The notes beneath the pieces were generated by a model that saw nothing but the letters and a program-made list of their open reading frames with translations, made no database searches and was not told where the DNA came from. The translations under genes were made by a program, and so were the position numbers. From the NCBI GenBank assembly GCA_016201205.1, contig JACQDF010000366.1, positions 1 through 42,655 of the forward strand: DNA of 42,655 bases, given 5' to 3'. Positions within the stretch are counted from its first letter, which is position 1. Each line of letters opens with the position of its first letter. This DNA comes from Acidobacteriota bacterium. Its GTDB lineage: Bacteria > Acidobacteriota > Terriglobia > Bryobacterales > Bryobacteraceae. Below, piece by piece: positions 12,938 through 21,476 of the stretch.

Positions 12938-13066
12938 CCCTAAGCCACCTCCGCTCAGACTTGCCAACGATAGTATCATGGACGCGGCCGGCGTAGCGCC
13001 CTTGCTGAGCCGCGCGCGTCAGCAAGCGGTCCCGAACGGCTGGCAACGTTATTCCGTGACAGGCCC

Positions 13067-14527
13067 TCAGCGGATGGGGGAATCCCTCAGAAAGCGATTC
13101 AGCAGATTCGCCGTGATCTTCTGCACGCGCTCGTCAGCGCCGAGCGAGCGTGCGATCTCGGAAGCGGCGGGCGCGTGCCCGGGTAGGCTGCCGAGCCCTT
13201 CCGGCCACCAGATCGTGCCCGCGTTGAACACCCAGTTCCCTTTCGGCCCCGGATAGATCACGGAAGAATGCCGGCCACCGGCATCCAGCCCCGGCCGCCT
13301 GCTGTACGGGGCGAGCTGCGAGGACGCTACTTCCACCAGCCCCGGAATGTCACCCGCGGGTGTTCCGTGGAATTCCCAACCGATGAGCCCAGGGATGGAA
13401 TCGCCGTTCTTCATGCCGGTTCCTTCGAACATCCAATGGCCGGCGCGCCGCACGACGTAATCGCCGTAGCCGGGGCCGTAAGTCTTCACGCCCATCAGCC
13501 GATCTTCGTCCTCGAACCGATGTTTGCGCGCGAAGGCCCGCAGCGGTTTCCCCGTGACGGTGCTGTCGTATGTCTCGATCACGTGGCAGACGGCGTTTCC
13601 ACTGAAGAAGCCGAGGCTGACGCCGCGGTCGCGCGCCGCCAGGACATTCTCATACATGCGGCGCGTCCAGTACTCGTCGTGGGCCACCGACAGAAACACC
13701 TTGCAGCGATTCAGAATTTCCGGATCCCGGTGGATATCGAGGTTTGAGCAATAGGTCACATCGTAGCCCTGCTGCTCGAGCCAGAACGCCATCGGAAACT
13801 CCCACAAAAGATACTCGCCCGATCCAAGGGAGAGAGCGACGCGGTGCACCTGCCCGTATAACGCATACGGCCGGTCGAAGCTCACCCGTACGTTCGGGCC
13901 CGTGTACGCAAAGCTGTTCCGCTGGTAGCTTGTGCCGTCGTCGTAGAGCGAGTCCCATCCCGGCCACTTGTTGTACGCCTGCCACGTCAGGTCGCTGCAT
14001 TGGAACAGCAGGTCAGCCGGACGCTTTTCTTTCACAATAAAGATGATGTAGCTCTCGACCGGCTCATCGAGCGCGGAGAGCTTGGCCAGGTAAACGCCGC
14101 TCGGCCAGTCATTCGGAATGGTCAGCGTAACGGCCGGCTTCCACGCGCATTCGCGGACCCGCTCCATCCCCATCCGCGGAGCCGGCTGCGGTTCGGCTGC
14201 CAGAGGGCCCATTCTCCTCATGTGCCGGCCGCCTTTGCCGCCGTAATAACCGGTGCGATAGACGTCGATCGTGAACTGCCTGGGAGGATTGGCGCTCACC
14301 AGGAATTGAATCGCTTCTCCGGGATAGACACTGGTGTCCGATGCATAGCCCTCGAGCATCGGGGACCGAAGGCCGGAACCGGACCCGGTGTCGAAACGAT
14401 AGTGCGCGAGCTGCCACCCGACGGCGCCGGGCTTTCGATTCTCCTCGACCGTCTTGTTCCGGGGAGGCGCCTGCGCCGCGGCCGTGGCGGTCCCGGCAAG
14501 CTTCAGCAGCGTTCTCCGGCCCACCAT
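13067..14527 (-). CDS. N,N-dimethylformamidase large-subunit-like protein with Tat-type signal
   Basis: A 486-residue protein resembling the C-terminal region of the N,N-dimethylformamidase beta subunit. Features used: GWQLAHYRFDTG early, then YRTGYYGGKGGRHM, LLFQCSDLTWQAYNKWPG, VTYCSNLDIHRDPE, SVAHDEYWTRRMYENV, NWVFNAGTIWWPEGL. The N-terminus MVGRRTLLKLAGTATAAAQA resembles a twin-arginine signal, so export is likely; the Paracoccus/Alicycliphilus enzymes are cytoplasmic. The family hydrolyses amide C-N bonds using iron, but most acidobacterial members have no tested substrate, so amidase activity is an inference. The ATG at 14527 starts the signal. Divergent from the receptor at 14619 (91 bases between) and same-strand with the receptor at 12937, so it may serve imported or periplasmic substrates. 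Confidence 0.8.
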   Translation of the reverse strand: MVGRRTLLKLAGTATAAAQAPPRNKTVEENRKPGAVGWQLAHYRFDTGSGSGLRSPMLEGYASDTSVYPGEAIQFLVSANPPRQFTIDVYRTGYYGGKGGRHMRRMGPLAAEPQPAPRMGMERVRECAWKPAVTLTIPNDWPSGVYLAKLSALDEPVESYIIFIVKEKRPADLLFQCSDLTWQAYNKWPGWDSLYDDGTSYQRNSFAYTGPNVRVSFDRPYALYGQVHRVALSLGSGEYLLWEFPMAFWLEQQGYDVTYCSNLDIHRDPEILNRCKVFLSVAHDEYWTRRMYENVLAARDRGVSLGFFSGNAVCHVIETYDSTVTGKPLRAFARKHRFEDEDRLMGVKTYGPGYGDYVVRRAGHWMFEGTGMKNGDSIPGLIGWEFHGTPAGDIPGLVEVASSQLAPYSRRPGLDAGGRHSSVIYPGPKGNWVFNAGTIWWPEGLGSLPGHAPAASEIARSLGADERVQKITANLLNRFLRDSPIR

Positions 14528-14618
14528 GATCAGCGAAATAGTATCACACCTTCGGGCGCTTGACTGGAGCGGCGGACGGTGATTTACTCGGAGACAACAT
14601 CAACTAAAGGGGGCAAGC

Positions 14619-17600
14619 ATGCAAATCGTGCGAATCCTCGCCATCCCTGTTGCGCTGTGTTGTTCCATTCAGGCGCAGCTCACCACGTCGACGGTCCGCG
14701 GATCGGCAACGGATCCCAGCGGCTCGGCCGTCGCCGACGCCAAAGTAACGATCACGAATCTCGGAACCGATATCTCACGTTCCGTCGCCACCAACGAGAA
14801 CGGCGATTTCGAGATCCCCGACTTGCCTCGCGGATCATACCGGTTGGTGGCGGCCTCGGCGGGGTTCAAGAACTTTGTCGCCGACAACATCATCCTGGAC
14901 AGCAACCAGATTCGGAGGATCGATGTGAAGTTCGAGATCGGCGCGGTCGGAGCCGAGGTCACCGTGAGGGCCGATGCTGCCGTCATCTCGACCGAATCGG
15001 CCAAGATTCAGGCGTCCTTCACCAACCAGCGGTTCGATGACGCGCCTTGGGTGGGCGATGGACGCAACCCTCAGGTGGTCATGACCACGCTCCCGCTTGT
15101 GCAAAGCACCAGCGGCATCTACGGCGTCCAGATCGCGGGCCAGCCCAACAGCCAGGTACAGACAGCCATCGACGGGGTGGCGGGGGATGGAAGTTCGCTC
15201 CAGGCCTCCAATGTCCATGTGATGCAGGAAGTTCAGGTCGTGATGGGCAACAACTCCGCTGAATACGCCCGGGCCGCGTCCGTTGTCATGAACACGAAAT
15301 CCGGCGCCAACCAGCTCCACGGGCGCGCCATGTACTGGCATCAGAACTCGGCCCTGTCGGCGCGCAATTTCTTCGAGACCACAAAGCCCAAGAACCTGTT
15401 CCACACGATGAACGCGGAGATCTCGGGGCCAGTGTTCCGGAACAGAACCTTCTTCTTTTTCTCCTGGAGCGGCCAGCGCTGGCCGAGCTCGACCTTCTAC
15501 CGCCGGGATGTGCCGACCGAAAGAATGCGAAGAGGCGACTTTTCCCAACTGCTGACGCTCGCCCGCCCGGTGGCGGTCCGCGATCCGCTCAGCGGAAGTC
15601 CGTTCCCGGGAAACGTCATTCCTTCGAGCCGCCTCAATCCGCTGGCGCTGAAGGTGCAGCAACGATACCTCCCGGCGCCAAACCTCGGCGGAGCGGATAC
15701 GCTGGCCAGCAACTACGGCTTCCTCTTCCCGTATCCCACCGATCTGTACCGGTGGGACAGCTACGACATCCGCATCGATCACAAGATCTCGGAAAAAAAC
15801 ACCCTCTACGGAAAATGGCTCAACAGCAAGCCGCGCTACGTGTTGAACGGCACATTCCTGGACTTGACCTGGACTCGAATCCGGAAGAGCATGACCGCCG
15901 TGATCGAAGACACGCACTTGTTCTCACCGACTCTGGTGAACTCGTTCCGGTTCGGGCTCTACCGGCCTGACGTGATCGACGGGGACGAAGTGGACGGCTT
16001 TACGCCGCTGCGCGGAGACGCCGTGGTGAAGGAGCTCGGCATCCAGGGAGTCAACCCGAAGGGTCTGAGCGCCATGGGCTTTCCCCGAATGGATATCACC
16101 GGCGCAAGCACCCTGCGCATCAATCCAGGCGGGTATATCCAGAAAGATAAGAGCTGGGACATCGCCGATTCCGTCACCTGGGCAAAGAGCCGGCACGTTC
16201 TCAAGCTGGGTGTTGAGTTTCGTCCGCAGTCCAATTTCAGCGGCTCCGTCCCGGAGGGAACCTACGGTGTGTTCAACTTCAACGGTTCTCTGACCGGCTA
16301 TGGCGTGGCGGACTTCATCCTCGGGCTGCCGTTTTCCAGCCAGCGGCTGGATCCACTGACCAATCGCACACAGCTCGACAGCGAGCTGGGTATTTACGCT
16401 CAGGAAACGTTCAAGGTCAACAGCCGTCTGACGCTCGAGCTGGGATTGCGCTGGGATCGTTTCGGTAAAGCGGATTACGAAGACGGGCTGATCTACAACT
16501 GGAGCCGGAGCAGCGGCGACGTGATCGTGCCGTCTGATGCGGTCCGCTCGATCAGCCCGCTCTATCCAAAAACCCTCCGGATTGTGACCGGGGACGCTCA
16601 GCAGCATCCGTCTCTGCGCAATTTCAATCCCCGGATCGGCGTGGCCTATCGGCCGCTCGGCGCGAACTTCGTGATTCGGGGGGGCTACGGCATTTACACG
16701 GAAACCATCGGCAGGTTCGCTCGCGCACAAGGCGCCGGGCCGTTCCAGCTCAGCGAGACATTCTTCAACTCTGTTCAGAACGGGCAGCCGGTATTTGCCT
16801 TTCCGAATCCGTTCCCCGCCGGCGCCGGCACGATCCCTTCTCAAAGCGTTTCGGGATTCGACCCGGCCACCAAGAACGGGCGCATTCATCAATTCAATCT
16901 GACGATCGAGCGGCAGTTCCGCGATATGGGTGTCCGGCTCTCCTACCTCGGCTCGCGCTCGCGCGGGTTAAATTACAGCGTCAGCATCAACAAACCGGAG
17001 CCGAGCCTCATTCCTTTCGCGCAGGCCCGCCGGCCTTTCCCGCAATTCGTGGGAGCTTCCTATGCACAGAATGACGGAGCTTCTAATTTCAATGCCCTTA
17101 CACTGCAAGGCCAGCGCCGAGTCGGCCAGTTGCAGTTCGACGCGCATTGGACCTGGGCCTCGAATTACGCGAACACGCTCAACCTCGAAAATCCTTATGC
17201 GCCGCTGTTCTGGAACCGCGACGCCAGCACCGTACGCCATCGCGTCGTTCTCAACACCATCTGGAACCTGCCGTTTGGCAAGGGAAAGCGGTTCCTCACC
17301 AACGTGCCCGGCCCTGTAAACCACATCGCCGGCGGATGGCAGCTCTACTGGATCGCCTATTTCGAAACCGGGCAGTTCTTCTCTCCGGGTTTTTCCGGCG
17401 CCGATCCGTCCAACACAAACACCGTGGGCGGCCAGCCGGACCGGATCGCCAACGGCAACCTTCCACCCTCGGAACGAACGCTGAATCGATGGTTCGACAC
17501 AGGCGCGTTCGCTCGTCCTCCCGCCGGCCGTTTCTGCAACAGCGGCCTGAACGTCCTCGAGGGGCCGGGGCTCCACCTGCACGATCTCACCATCGGAAAG

Positions 17601-17786
17601 ACGTTCCCGATTTCCGAGCGCTGGAAATTCACGTTTCTGGCGGCAGCTCAGAATCTGTTCAACCACGCCAACTTCAACAACCCTGGCGCCAACCTGTCCG
17701 CCCCGGGGACTTACGGGGTGATCACGTCTACGCGCGGATTCGCTCCAGGCCGGCAGATCATGCTGCGAAGTCGCATCGAGTTCTGA
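14619..17786 (+). CDS. TonB-dependent receptor, Oar-like with carboxypeptidase-regulatory domain
   Basis: Outer-membrane receptor of 1055 residues. A signal peptide (MQIVRILAIPVALCCSIQAQ) is followed by a carboxypeptidase-regulatory domain (about 25-105, with NENGDFEIPDLPRGSYRL), a plug with ASVVMNTKSGANQLHGRAM, and a barrel ending in APGRQIMLRSRIEF with the usual terminal Phe. The ATG at 14619 has a strong purine site (AAAGGGGGCAAG) just upstream. The reading frame is intact. Its 3' end is the left border of the accessory island, and a decayed homologous 3' end is found at 25361-25451 on the island's right side. Substrate unknown. Confidence 0.93.
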   Translation: MQIVRILAIPVALCCSIQAQLTTSTVRGSATDPSGSAVADAKVTITNLGTDISRSVATNENGDFEIPDLPRGSYRLVAASAGFKNFVADNIILDSNQIRRIDVKFEIGAVGAEVTVRADAAVISTESAKIQASFTNQRFDDAPWVGDGRNPQVVMTTLPLVQSTSGIYGVQIAGQPNSQVQTAIDGVAGDGSSLQASNVHVMQEVQVVMGNNSAEYARAASVVMNTKSGANQLHGRAMYWHQNSALSARNFFETTKPKNLFHTMNAEISGPVFRNRTFFFFSWSGQRWPSSTFYRRDVPTERMRRGDFSQLLTLARPVAVRDPLSGSPFPGNVIPSSRLNPLALKVQQRYLPAPNLGGADTLASNYGFLFPYPTDLYRWDSYDIRIDHKISEKNTLYGKWLNSKPRYVLNGTFLDLTWTRIRKSMTAVIEDTHLFSPTLVNSFRFGLYRPDVIDGDEVDGFTPLRGDAVVKELGIQGVNPKGLSAMGFPRMDITGASTLRINPGGYIQKDKSWDIADSVTWAKSRHVLKLGVEFRPQSNFSGSVPEGTYGVFNFNGSLTGYGVADFILGLPFSSQRLDPLTNRTQLDSELGIYAQETFKVNSRLTLELGLRWDRFGKADYEDGLIYNWSRSSGDVIVPSDAVRSISPLYPKTLRIVTGDAQQHPSLRNFNPRIGVAYRPLGANFVIRGGYGIYTETIGRFARAQGAGPFQLSETFFNSVQNGQPVFAFPNPFPAGAGTIPSQSVSGFDPATKNGRIHQFNLTIERQFRDMGVRLSYLGSRSRGLNYSVSINKPEPSLIPFAQARRPFPQFVGASYAQNDGASNFNALTLQGQRRVGQLQFDAHWTWASNYANTLNLENPYAPLFWNRDASTVRHRVVLNTIWNLPFGKGKRFLTNVPGPVNHIAGGWQLYWIAYFETGQFFSPGFSGADPSNTNTVGGQPDRIANGNLPPSERTLNRWFDTGAFARPPAGRFCNSGLNVLEGPGLHLHDLTIGKTFPISERWKFTFLAAAQNLFNHANFNNPGANLSAPGTYGVITSTRGFAPGRQIMLRSRIEF

Positions 17787-17787
17787 A

Positions 17788-17841
17788 GGCGGCTGCTGCC
17801 GGAGTCATCTGTGCATAATCTTACTGGAGTCTCACCATTGG
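17788..17841 (+). repeat. Leader repeat, copy 1 (direct, imperfect)
   Basis: About 54 bases, nearly identical to 19535-19591. The core CCGGAGTCATCTGTGC is identical in both, followed by one extra C in copy 2, then identical ATAATCTTACTGGAGTCT, and it ends at the start codon of the gene behind. It contains a -10-like CATAAT (17814-17819) and the ribosome-binding site CTGGAG (17824-17829). It begins one base after the stop of the receptor gene. It looks like a portable leader (promoter plus ribosome site) duplicated in front of two unrelated genes. Confidence 0.8.
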
Positions 17842-19506
17842 CTGACGTTGCAAAATACGAGTGCCTGGCAAACGACATGGTGACCGCTTACGCGACTGGC
17901 GACTCTGCGGCGATGCAACGGATCAACGAACATTACGGCCGCTCATCCACTGTGGACGATCTGCGCGCCATAGTGTGGCGGCTCGTTTATAAGGTACGTC
18001 AGGCCGGTGGCGCCGCCCACGCCTTCGGCGCCGCCGAAGCGCACTCTCCCACTCTTTTTCAGTGAGGTTGCGCCGCGGCCCGATCCTGTTTTCTTTGGTG
18101 TCGATCGCGTACGGAGCAACTGCGGATGGAGCACCCTTGGCGACCGCCTGAGACGATCGCCGGCGTCATGAAGGAGCAACGCATTACGGCCCTCGACGCA
18201 AGCGGGCTCATGACTGACGACCTGTTGAAGCGCATCGCTGGGCAGGATCACGTTACCAGCCTCAGGCTAGGTGGTTCGCGGCAACTCACCGATGATGGCC
18301 TGCAGCACCTGGCTCGCATGCCGCAGTTGGAGCATCTCGATCTGAGCGAGTACCCGGGCGGCAAGCTTACAGACCGCGGTCTGGAGGTTGTGCGCCATTT
18401 GCCGAATTTGCGGACATTCAACATGACCTGGCAGCGAGCTATCTCGGACGCTGGCGTCGCCAATCTGAGGTTCTGCGAGAAGCTTGAGAGCGTGAACCTG
18501 ATGGGCACGCCGACGGGCGATGGTGCGATCGATGCGTTGCGCGGGAAGCTCAGACTGCGCCGCCTGGATACCGGCAGGCTGGTCACCGACGCGGGTCTGG
18601 CGCTCCTGCACGATTTTCCGCTGTTCAAGACGTGGCATGGCGGCGAGGTGACCGACGAGGCGCTGAGCGAAGAGAACGAACCCACGCATCTCCTGATCGA
18701 CGGTCCGTTCACAAACCAGGGACTCGCCAGTCTGGCTGGCCTCGATGGCGTGTTCGCACTCGATCTGTTCTGGCACGTTACCGCTATTACGTCGGATGGC
18801 TTCGAGGTGCTGACTGGTCTACCCAATCTCGCTTCTCTCGGTTGCGATGGAGAACTCAGTGACGACCAGGCTATGCGGTACATTGCGTCGATACCGCGCC
18901 TGCGCAAGCTGCTGGCACAGGGCACAGTCGCCACTGACGATGGCTTCCTTGCACTGAGCCGGTCCGCGTCGCTGGAAAAGTTTTGGGGACGCGACTGCCC
19001 CAATCTCACGGGTCGGGGATTCGTTGCGCTGTCTAAGATGCCCGCCCTGCGCGCGCTCGGCGTGAGTTGTAGGAATGTCGATGACGAGGCGCTGTCCAGT
19101 TTGCCGCGGTTCCCCGCGCTTCGGGAACTAACGCCGATCCACGTGAAGGATGAAGGCTTCCGTCATGTAGGCCGCTGCGTTCGGCTGGAGCATCTGTCTT
19201 GCATTGTCTTGCATGTATTGCCGCGACACGACCGACGTCGCGACCGAATACGCCGCCGGCCTGCAACTGAAAACCTATTACGCCGGGTTGACGAAAATCA
19301 CCGATCGCAGCCTGGAGATTCTGGGCCGCATGCTGTCGCTGGAATCGATCGAACTCTACGAAACCAAGGGTGTCACCGACGCAGGTCTTGCCTATCTGGC
19401 CGCTTTACCGCGCCTGCGCGAGATTCATCTCAGCGGACTGCCAAACGTCACCTTCCTGGGCACTGGGGTGTTTCCTGCCCATGTCCGCGTGGAGTATGAC
19501 GTTTGA
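17838..19506 (+). pseudogene. Leucine-rich-repeat protein, disrupted
   Basis: A protein of the DDGL/TDAGL-type leucine-rich repeats. The probable start is the TTG at 17838 (ADVAKYECLAND follows), placed by CTGGAG about eight bases upstream. The N-terminal helical segment runs to about 18041 and stops at 18063-18065. Between about 18042 and 18164 the DNA does not read as one sensible frame and is shorter than I expect for the linker. From GVMKEQRITALDASG (about 18162) the repeats are open (ERLDLS-like LEHLDLSEYPGG, VTDAGLALL, LTGRGFVAL). At 19195-19214 a perfect 10-bp tandem duplication shifts the frame. Removing one copy restores HLSCMYCRDTTDVATEY and the C-terminal repeats through VRVEYDV. 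Two lesions make this a pseudogene in this sequence. The role is unknown; such repeats normally bind proteins. Confidence 0.8.
19195..19214 (+). repeat. Perfect 10-bp tandem duplication causing a frameshift
   Basis: TGTCTTGCAT occurs twice in a row (19195-19204 and 19205-19214). Ten extra bases shift the frame by one. Deleting one unit joins HLSC directly to MYCRDTTDV in frame with the rest of the leucine-rich-repeat protein. The exactness of the duplication points to a recent slippage or to an assembly error. Confidence 0.9.
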
Positions 19507-19534
19507 GACTTCGAAGCGAAAGGCCGCGTCCCGC

Positions 19535-19591
19535 GGCGGATGCTTTGCCGGAGTCATCTGTGCCATAATCTTACTGGAGTCTTACCAATGG
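19535..19591 (+). repeat. Leader repeat, copy 2 (direct, imperfect)
   Basis: About 57 bases matching 17788-17841. It holds the -10-like CATAAT (19563-19568), the ribosome site CTGGAG (19575-19580) and ends at the ATG (19588) of the AbrB-type antitoxin. A possible -35-like TTGCCG at 19545 is too close to the CATAAT for a normal sigma-70 promoter, so the promoter reading is tentative. Together with copy 1 it brackets the leucine-rich-repeat gene. Confidence 0.8.
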
Positions 19592-19854
19592 AAACCACCC
19601 GGCTCTCCACCAAAGGCCAGATCGTCCTGCCGAAAAGCATACGCACTTCCCGTGCCTGGGGACCGGGCACTGAGTTCACCGTCGAAGAAACCGGCGATGG
19701 ACTTCTTCTGCGTCCCGCCGAGCGTTTCCCCGGCGCCGATCTCGACGATGTTGCCGGCTGTCTGCGGTCCAAACGCAAATCGAAAACGATCGCGCAGATG
19801 CGTACCGCTATTGCACGCGAGCTAATTCGGCGTCATGATCGCGGTCGATACTAA
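19588..19854 (+). CDS. AbrB/MazE/SpoVT-type antitoxin (VapB)
   Basis: An 88-residue antitoxin. The N-terminal swapped-hairpin DNA-binding domain is clear (ETTRLSTKGQIVLPKSIR, then GPGTEFTVEETGDGLLLRP). The C-terminal tail (SKRKSKTIAQMRTAIAREL) would wrap the toxin. The ATG at 19588 follows CTGGAG; the longer frame from 19540 would read through the leader repeat and is unlikely. It overlaps the PIN toxin gene by 20 bases. By family it neutralises the toxin and autorepresses the operon, so the leader repeat just upstream is the expected operator site (inference). One oddity: family members usually have a short Arg-X-X-W/L-G segment here, and this one reads IRTSRAWGPG. Confidence 0.88.
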   Translation: METTRLSTKGQIVLPKSIRTSRAWGPGTEFTVEETGDGLLLRPAERFPGADLDDVAGCLRSKRKSKTIAQMRTAIARELIRRHDRGRY

Positions 19855-20230
19855 TGTCGTGGTCCGGCTGCTGACCGGGGACGACGCCAAACAGGCCTCC
19901 GCCGCAAGGGCCCTGTTTGCAGCCGGGCCCATCTGGATCGCGAAAACAGTATTGCTTGAAACCGGTTGGGTCCTTCGCAACTTGTACGGATTTGACGAGA
20001 GTGCTATCCGGGACGCGTTCACCAGGTTGCTGGGCCTCAAAAACGTGCAGACCGAGGATGAGTCGTCTGTGGCAACCGCTCTTGCACTTACGGTCCACGG
20101 AATTGAGCTTGCGGATGCGCTGCATTTGAGCAGCAGGCCGCCCGGAGCCGTCTTTGTTTCGTTCGACAAGTCATTCGTTCGGCGTGCGAAGCGCGCGGGT
20201 GCTGCCAAAGTTTCTGGCCATGCCGGCTGA
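19835..20230 (+). CDS. vapC: PIN-domain toxin, VapC family ribonuclease
   Basis: A 131-residue PIN-domain RNase that would cleave RNA and stop growth when freed from its antitoxin. Conserved acidic residues are in place: Asp5 in MIAVDTNVVVRLL, Glu42 in LLETGWVLRN, Asp94 in ELADALHL, Asp111 in VSFDKSF. The ATG at 19835 lies inside the antitoxin gene, a 20-base overlap typical of a coupled pair. The frame is complete and looks functional. Target RNA unknown. Confidence 0.92.
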   Translation: MIAVDTNVVVRLLTGDDAKQASAARALFAAGPIWIAKTVLLETGWVLRNLYGFDESAIRDAFTRLLGLKNVQTEDESSVATALALTVHGIELADALHLSSRPPGAVFVSFDKSFVRRAKRAGAAKVSGHAG

Positions 20231-20462
20231 GGAGTAGCGTTGACCGGGGTCTGATACTGACCATCGAGGGCAAGTCGGCGGATCGGGCGTGTTACAGACA
20301 ACTGCTGATCCAGAGATTGACGTCAACCCCGACTCGCCGTTGCTGGTTCTGTCTCTGTGGCACAGGGAAGTCTAGGGGGTTCTACGTCCAAGTGGATCAT
20401 ATACACTCGCCAGACCAGTAATGCGGGTCTTTCCCGTCCCCTTCCACGGGCACCTATTCCCT
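20231..20462. other. Intergenic stretch, no gene seen
   Basis: These 232 bases lie between the ends of two convergent genes. I see no credible reading frame or RNA gene. A GGTCTGATACTGACC stretch near 20250 is imperfectly palindromic. It could be debris of a mobile element, but nothing proves it. Confidence 0.4.
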
Positions 20463-21008
20463 CTACTCAACCCCTGTGAACGACCGTTGGACGTACGCAA
20501 AGCCTTGCCAGCGAGGAGATTCTCCCTGGAAGCCGAAGATGACTAGTTGGCGGCGCAGGGTTGCGATGTCGTCAAATGCGTCTGCTTCCGTGACAATCTC
20601 AGTGTAGCTATCAAGCAGCTCCTTTCCGTGGTCATCATTCGACGGATACGTGATCAACACCTTCAGAGGGCTATTGAAAAGCTGCAGCTTGTTCATCTCA
20701 ACGGCAGTGCCCACAGGGTTGTTCTCATGCTCTAAGGCCACCGAGATGAACTTCGCATACGTCGTACCGCTTGGGAAATGGTTAGTATCGGTTTCAGCAT
20801 AGAAGATTCCGTCGAGCGTGTAGTAGTCTCTACTGTAACAACGTAGCCCCAGGCGATCAGCAATTTTCGGAAAGATGTCCGATCGCATCAACTTGGTAAA
20901 ATCCCGACAACTTGACCAGACCTCGTTCAAGGCTGGGACCTCCTCAGAAGTGACCTGCAGGAACGACCCATAGAAATCCAGTGGCGACACACGAGGGCAA
21001 TTTGGCAT
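20463..21008 (-). CDS. Uncharacterised 181-residue protein, possibly a restriction-endonuclease-like fold
   Basis: Not recognised as a named family. The protein is soluble, with no signal or membrane segment. The middle has ISVALEHENNPVGTAVEMNK followed by LQLFNSPLKVLITYPSND, that is strand-Glu-X-Glu, helix with Glu/Lys, then a hydrophobic strand. This resembles the acidic core of some PD-(D/E)XK-type proteins, but the match is weak. The start at 21008 is supported by GGAG seven bases upstream. Base composition is clearly less GC-rich than its neighbours, which suggests recent transfer. It lies convergent to the VapC gene within the accessory island. Confidence 0.6.
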   Translation of the reverse strand: MPNCPRVSPLDFYGSFLQVTSEEVPALNEVWSSCRDFTKLMRSDIFPKIADRLGLRCYSRDYYTLDGIFYAETDTNHFPSGTTYAKFISVALEHENNPVGTAVEMNKLQLFNSPLKVLITYPSNDDHGKELLDSYTEIVTEADAFDDIATLRRQLVIFGFQGESPRWQGFAYVQRSFTGVE

Positions 21009-21476
21009 GTTGATCTCCGACCTTCATTGTACCAGCCAAGTGGCCGCGGGATTCGAAATTTGTGGGCATCCCGCGGACTGAAAACCGACCGTATGTCGGC
21101 AGCGGCACAAGAAAGGGTCGGGCGTTTCGCGTCAAGTTGACCGCGCTTGCCCAACTTCCGGTGCGCGCCGCCCAGAGCCGCCGGAGACAAGTCGACTATG
21201 GTTCGCGATCGGCCGACGAGCACTTCCGCAAATCGCCCACGTTTCGTTTCAATGGGGCTGTCGCGGCACTCTAGCGCGCCGCGGCCTCACCCGGAGCCGG
21301 CAGTGGTGCCGTAAAAAGAATGCCATGCGAAAGCCGGACGATACGCGGACCGATGACAGCCTTCTACAAGCGGCGCCGGCGCGCCGCGCGCTTCCAAGGG
21401 TCCATTTTCGCTCCGGCGCTTATAGGGGAGGCAGGAAGTACTCCGACGCGATAAAATCGCCGCTTGGGGGATTCCT
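21009..21476. other. Intergenic stretch with direct repeat and possible gene debris
   Basis: This 468-base gap contains copy 1 of the ~72-bp direct repeat (21065-21136). Just beyond it, CCGCGCTTGCCCAA resembles the hicA 3' end at 23160-23180 (CCGAGCTTTTCCCAG), so it may be the relic of a second hicA-like gene on the minus strand. The rest, up to the start of the membrane-protein gene at 21477, shows no credible reading frame. Confidence 0.4.
21065..21136 (-). repeat. Direct repeat A, copy 1
   Basis: Matches 23080-23152. The first 47 bases are identical (starting GGCATCCCGCGGACTG) and the remaining 25 are about 80% alike. It includes the inverted repeat CCGAC-CGTAT-GTCGG (21085-21099) next to AAAA. 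Read on the minus strand this is a terminator-like hairpin followed by TTTT. With copy 2 it brackets about 2 kb holding the 470-residue membrane protein. Confidence 0.85.

Noticed and set aside
14835..15917. 360-codon minus-strand frame
   Set aside because: Antisense shadow of the receptor at 14619-17786.
20240..20300. Possible transposase or insertion-sequence end near GGTCTGATACTGACC
   Set aside because: No transposase sequence, no matching inverted end and no target duplication found nearby.
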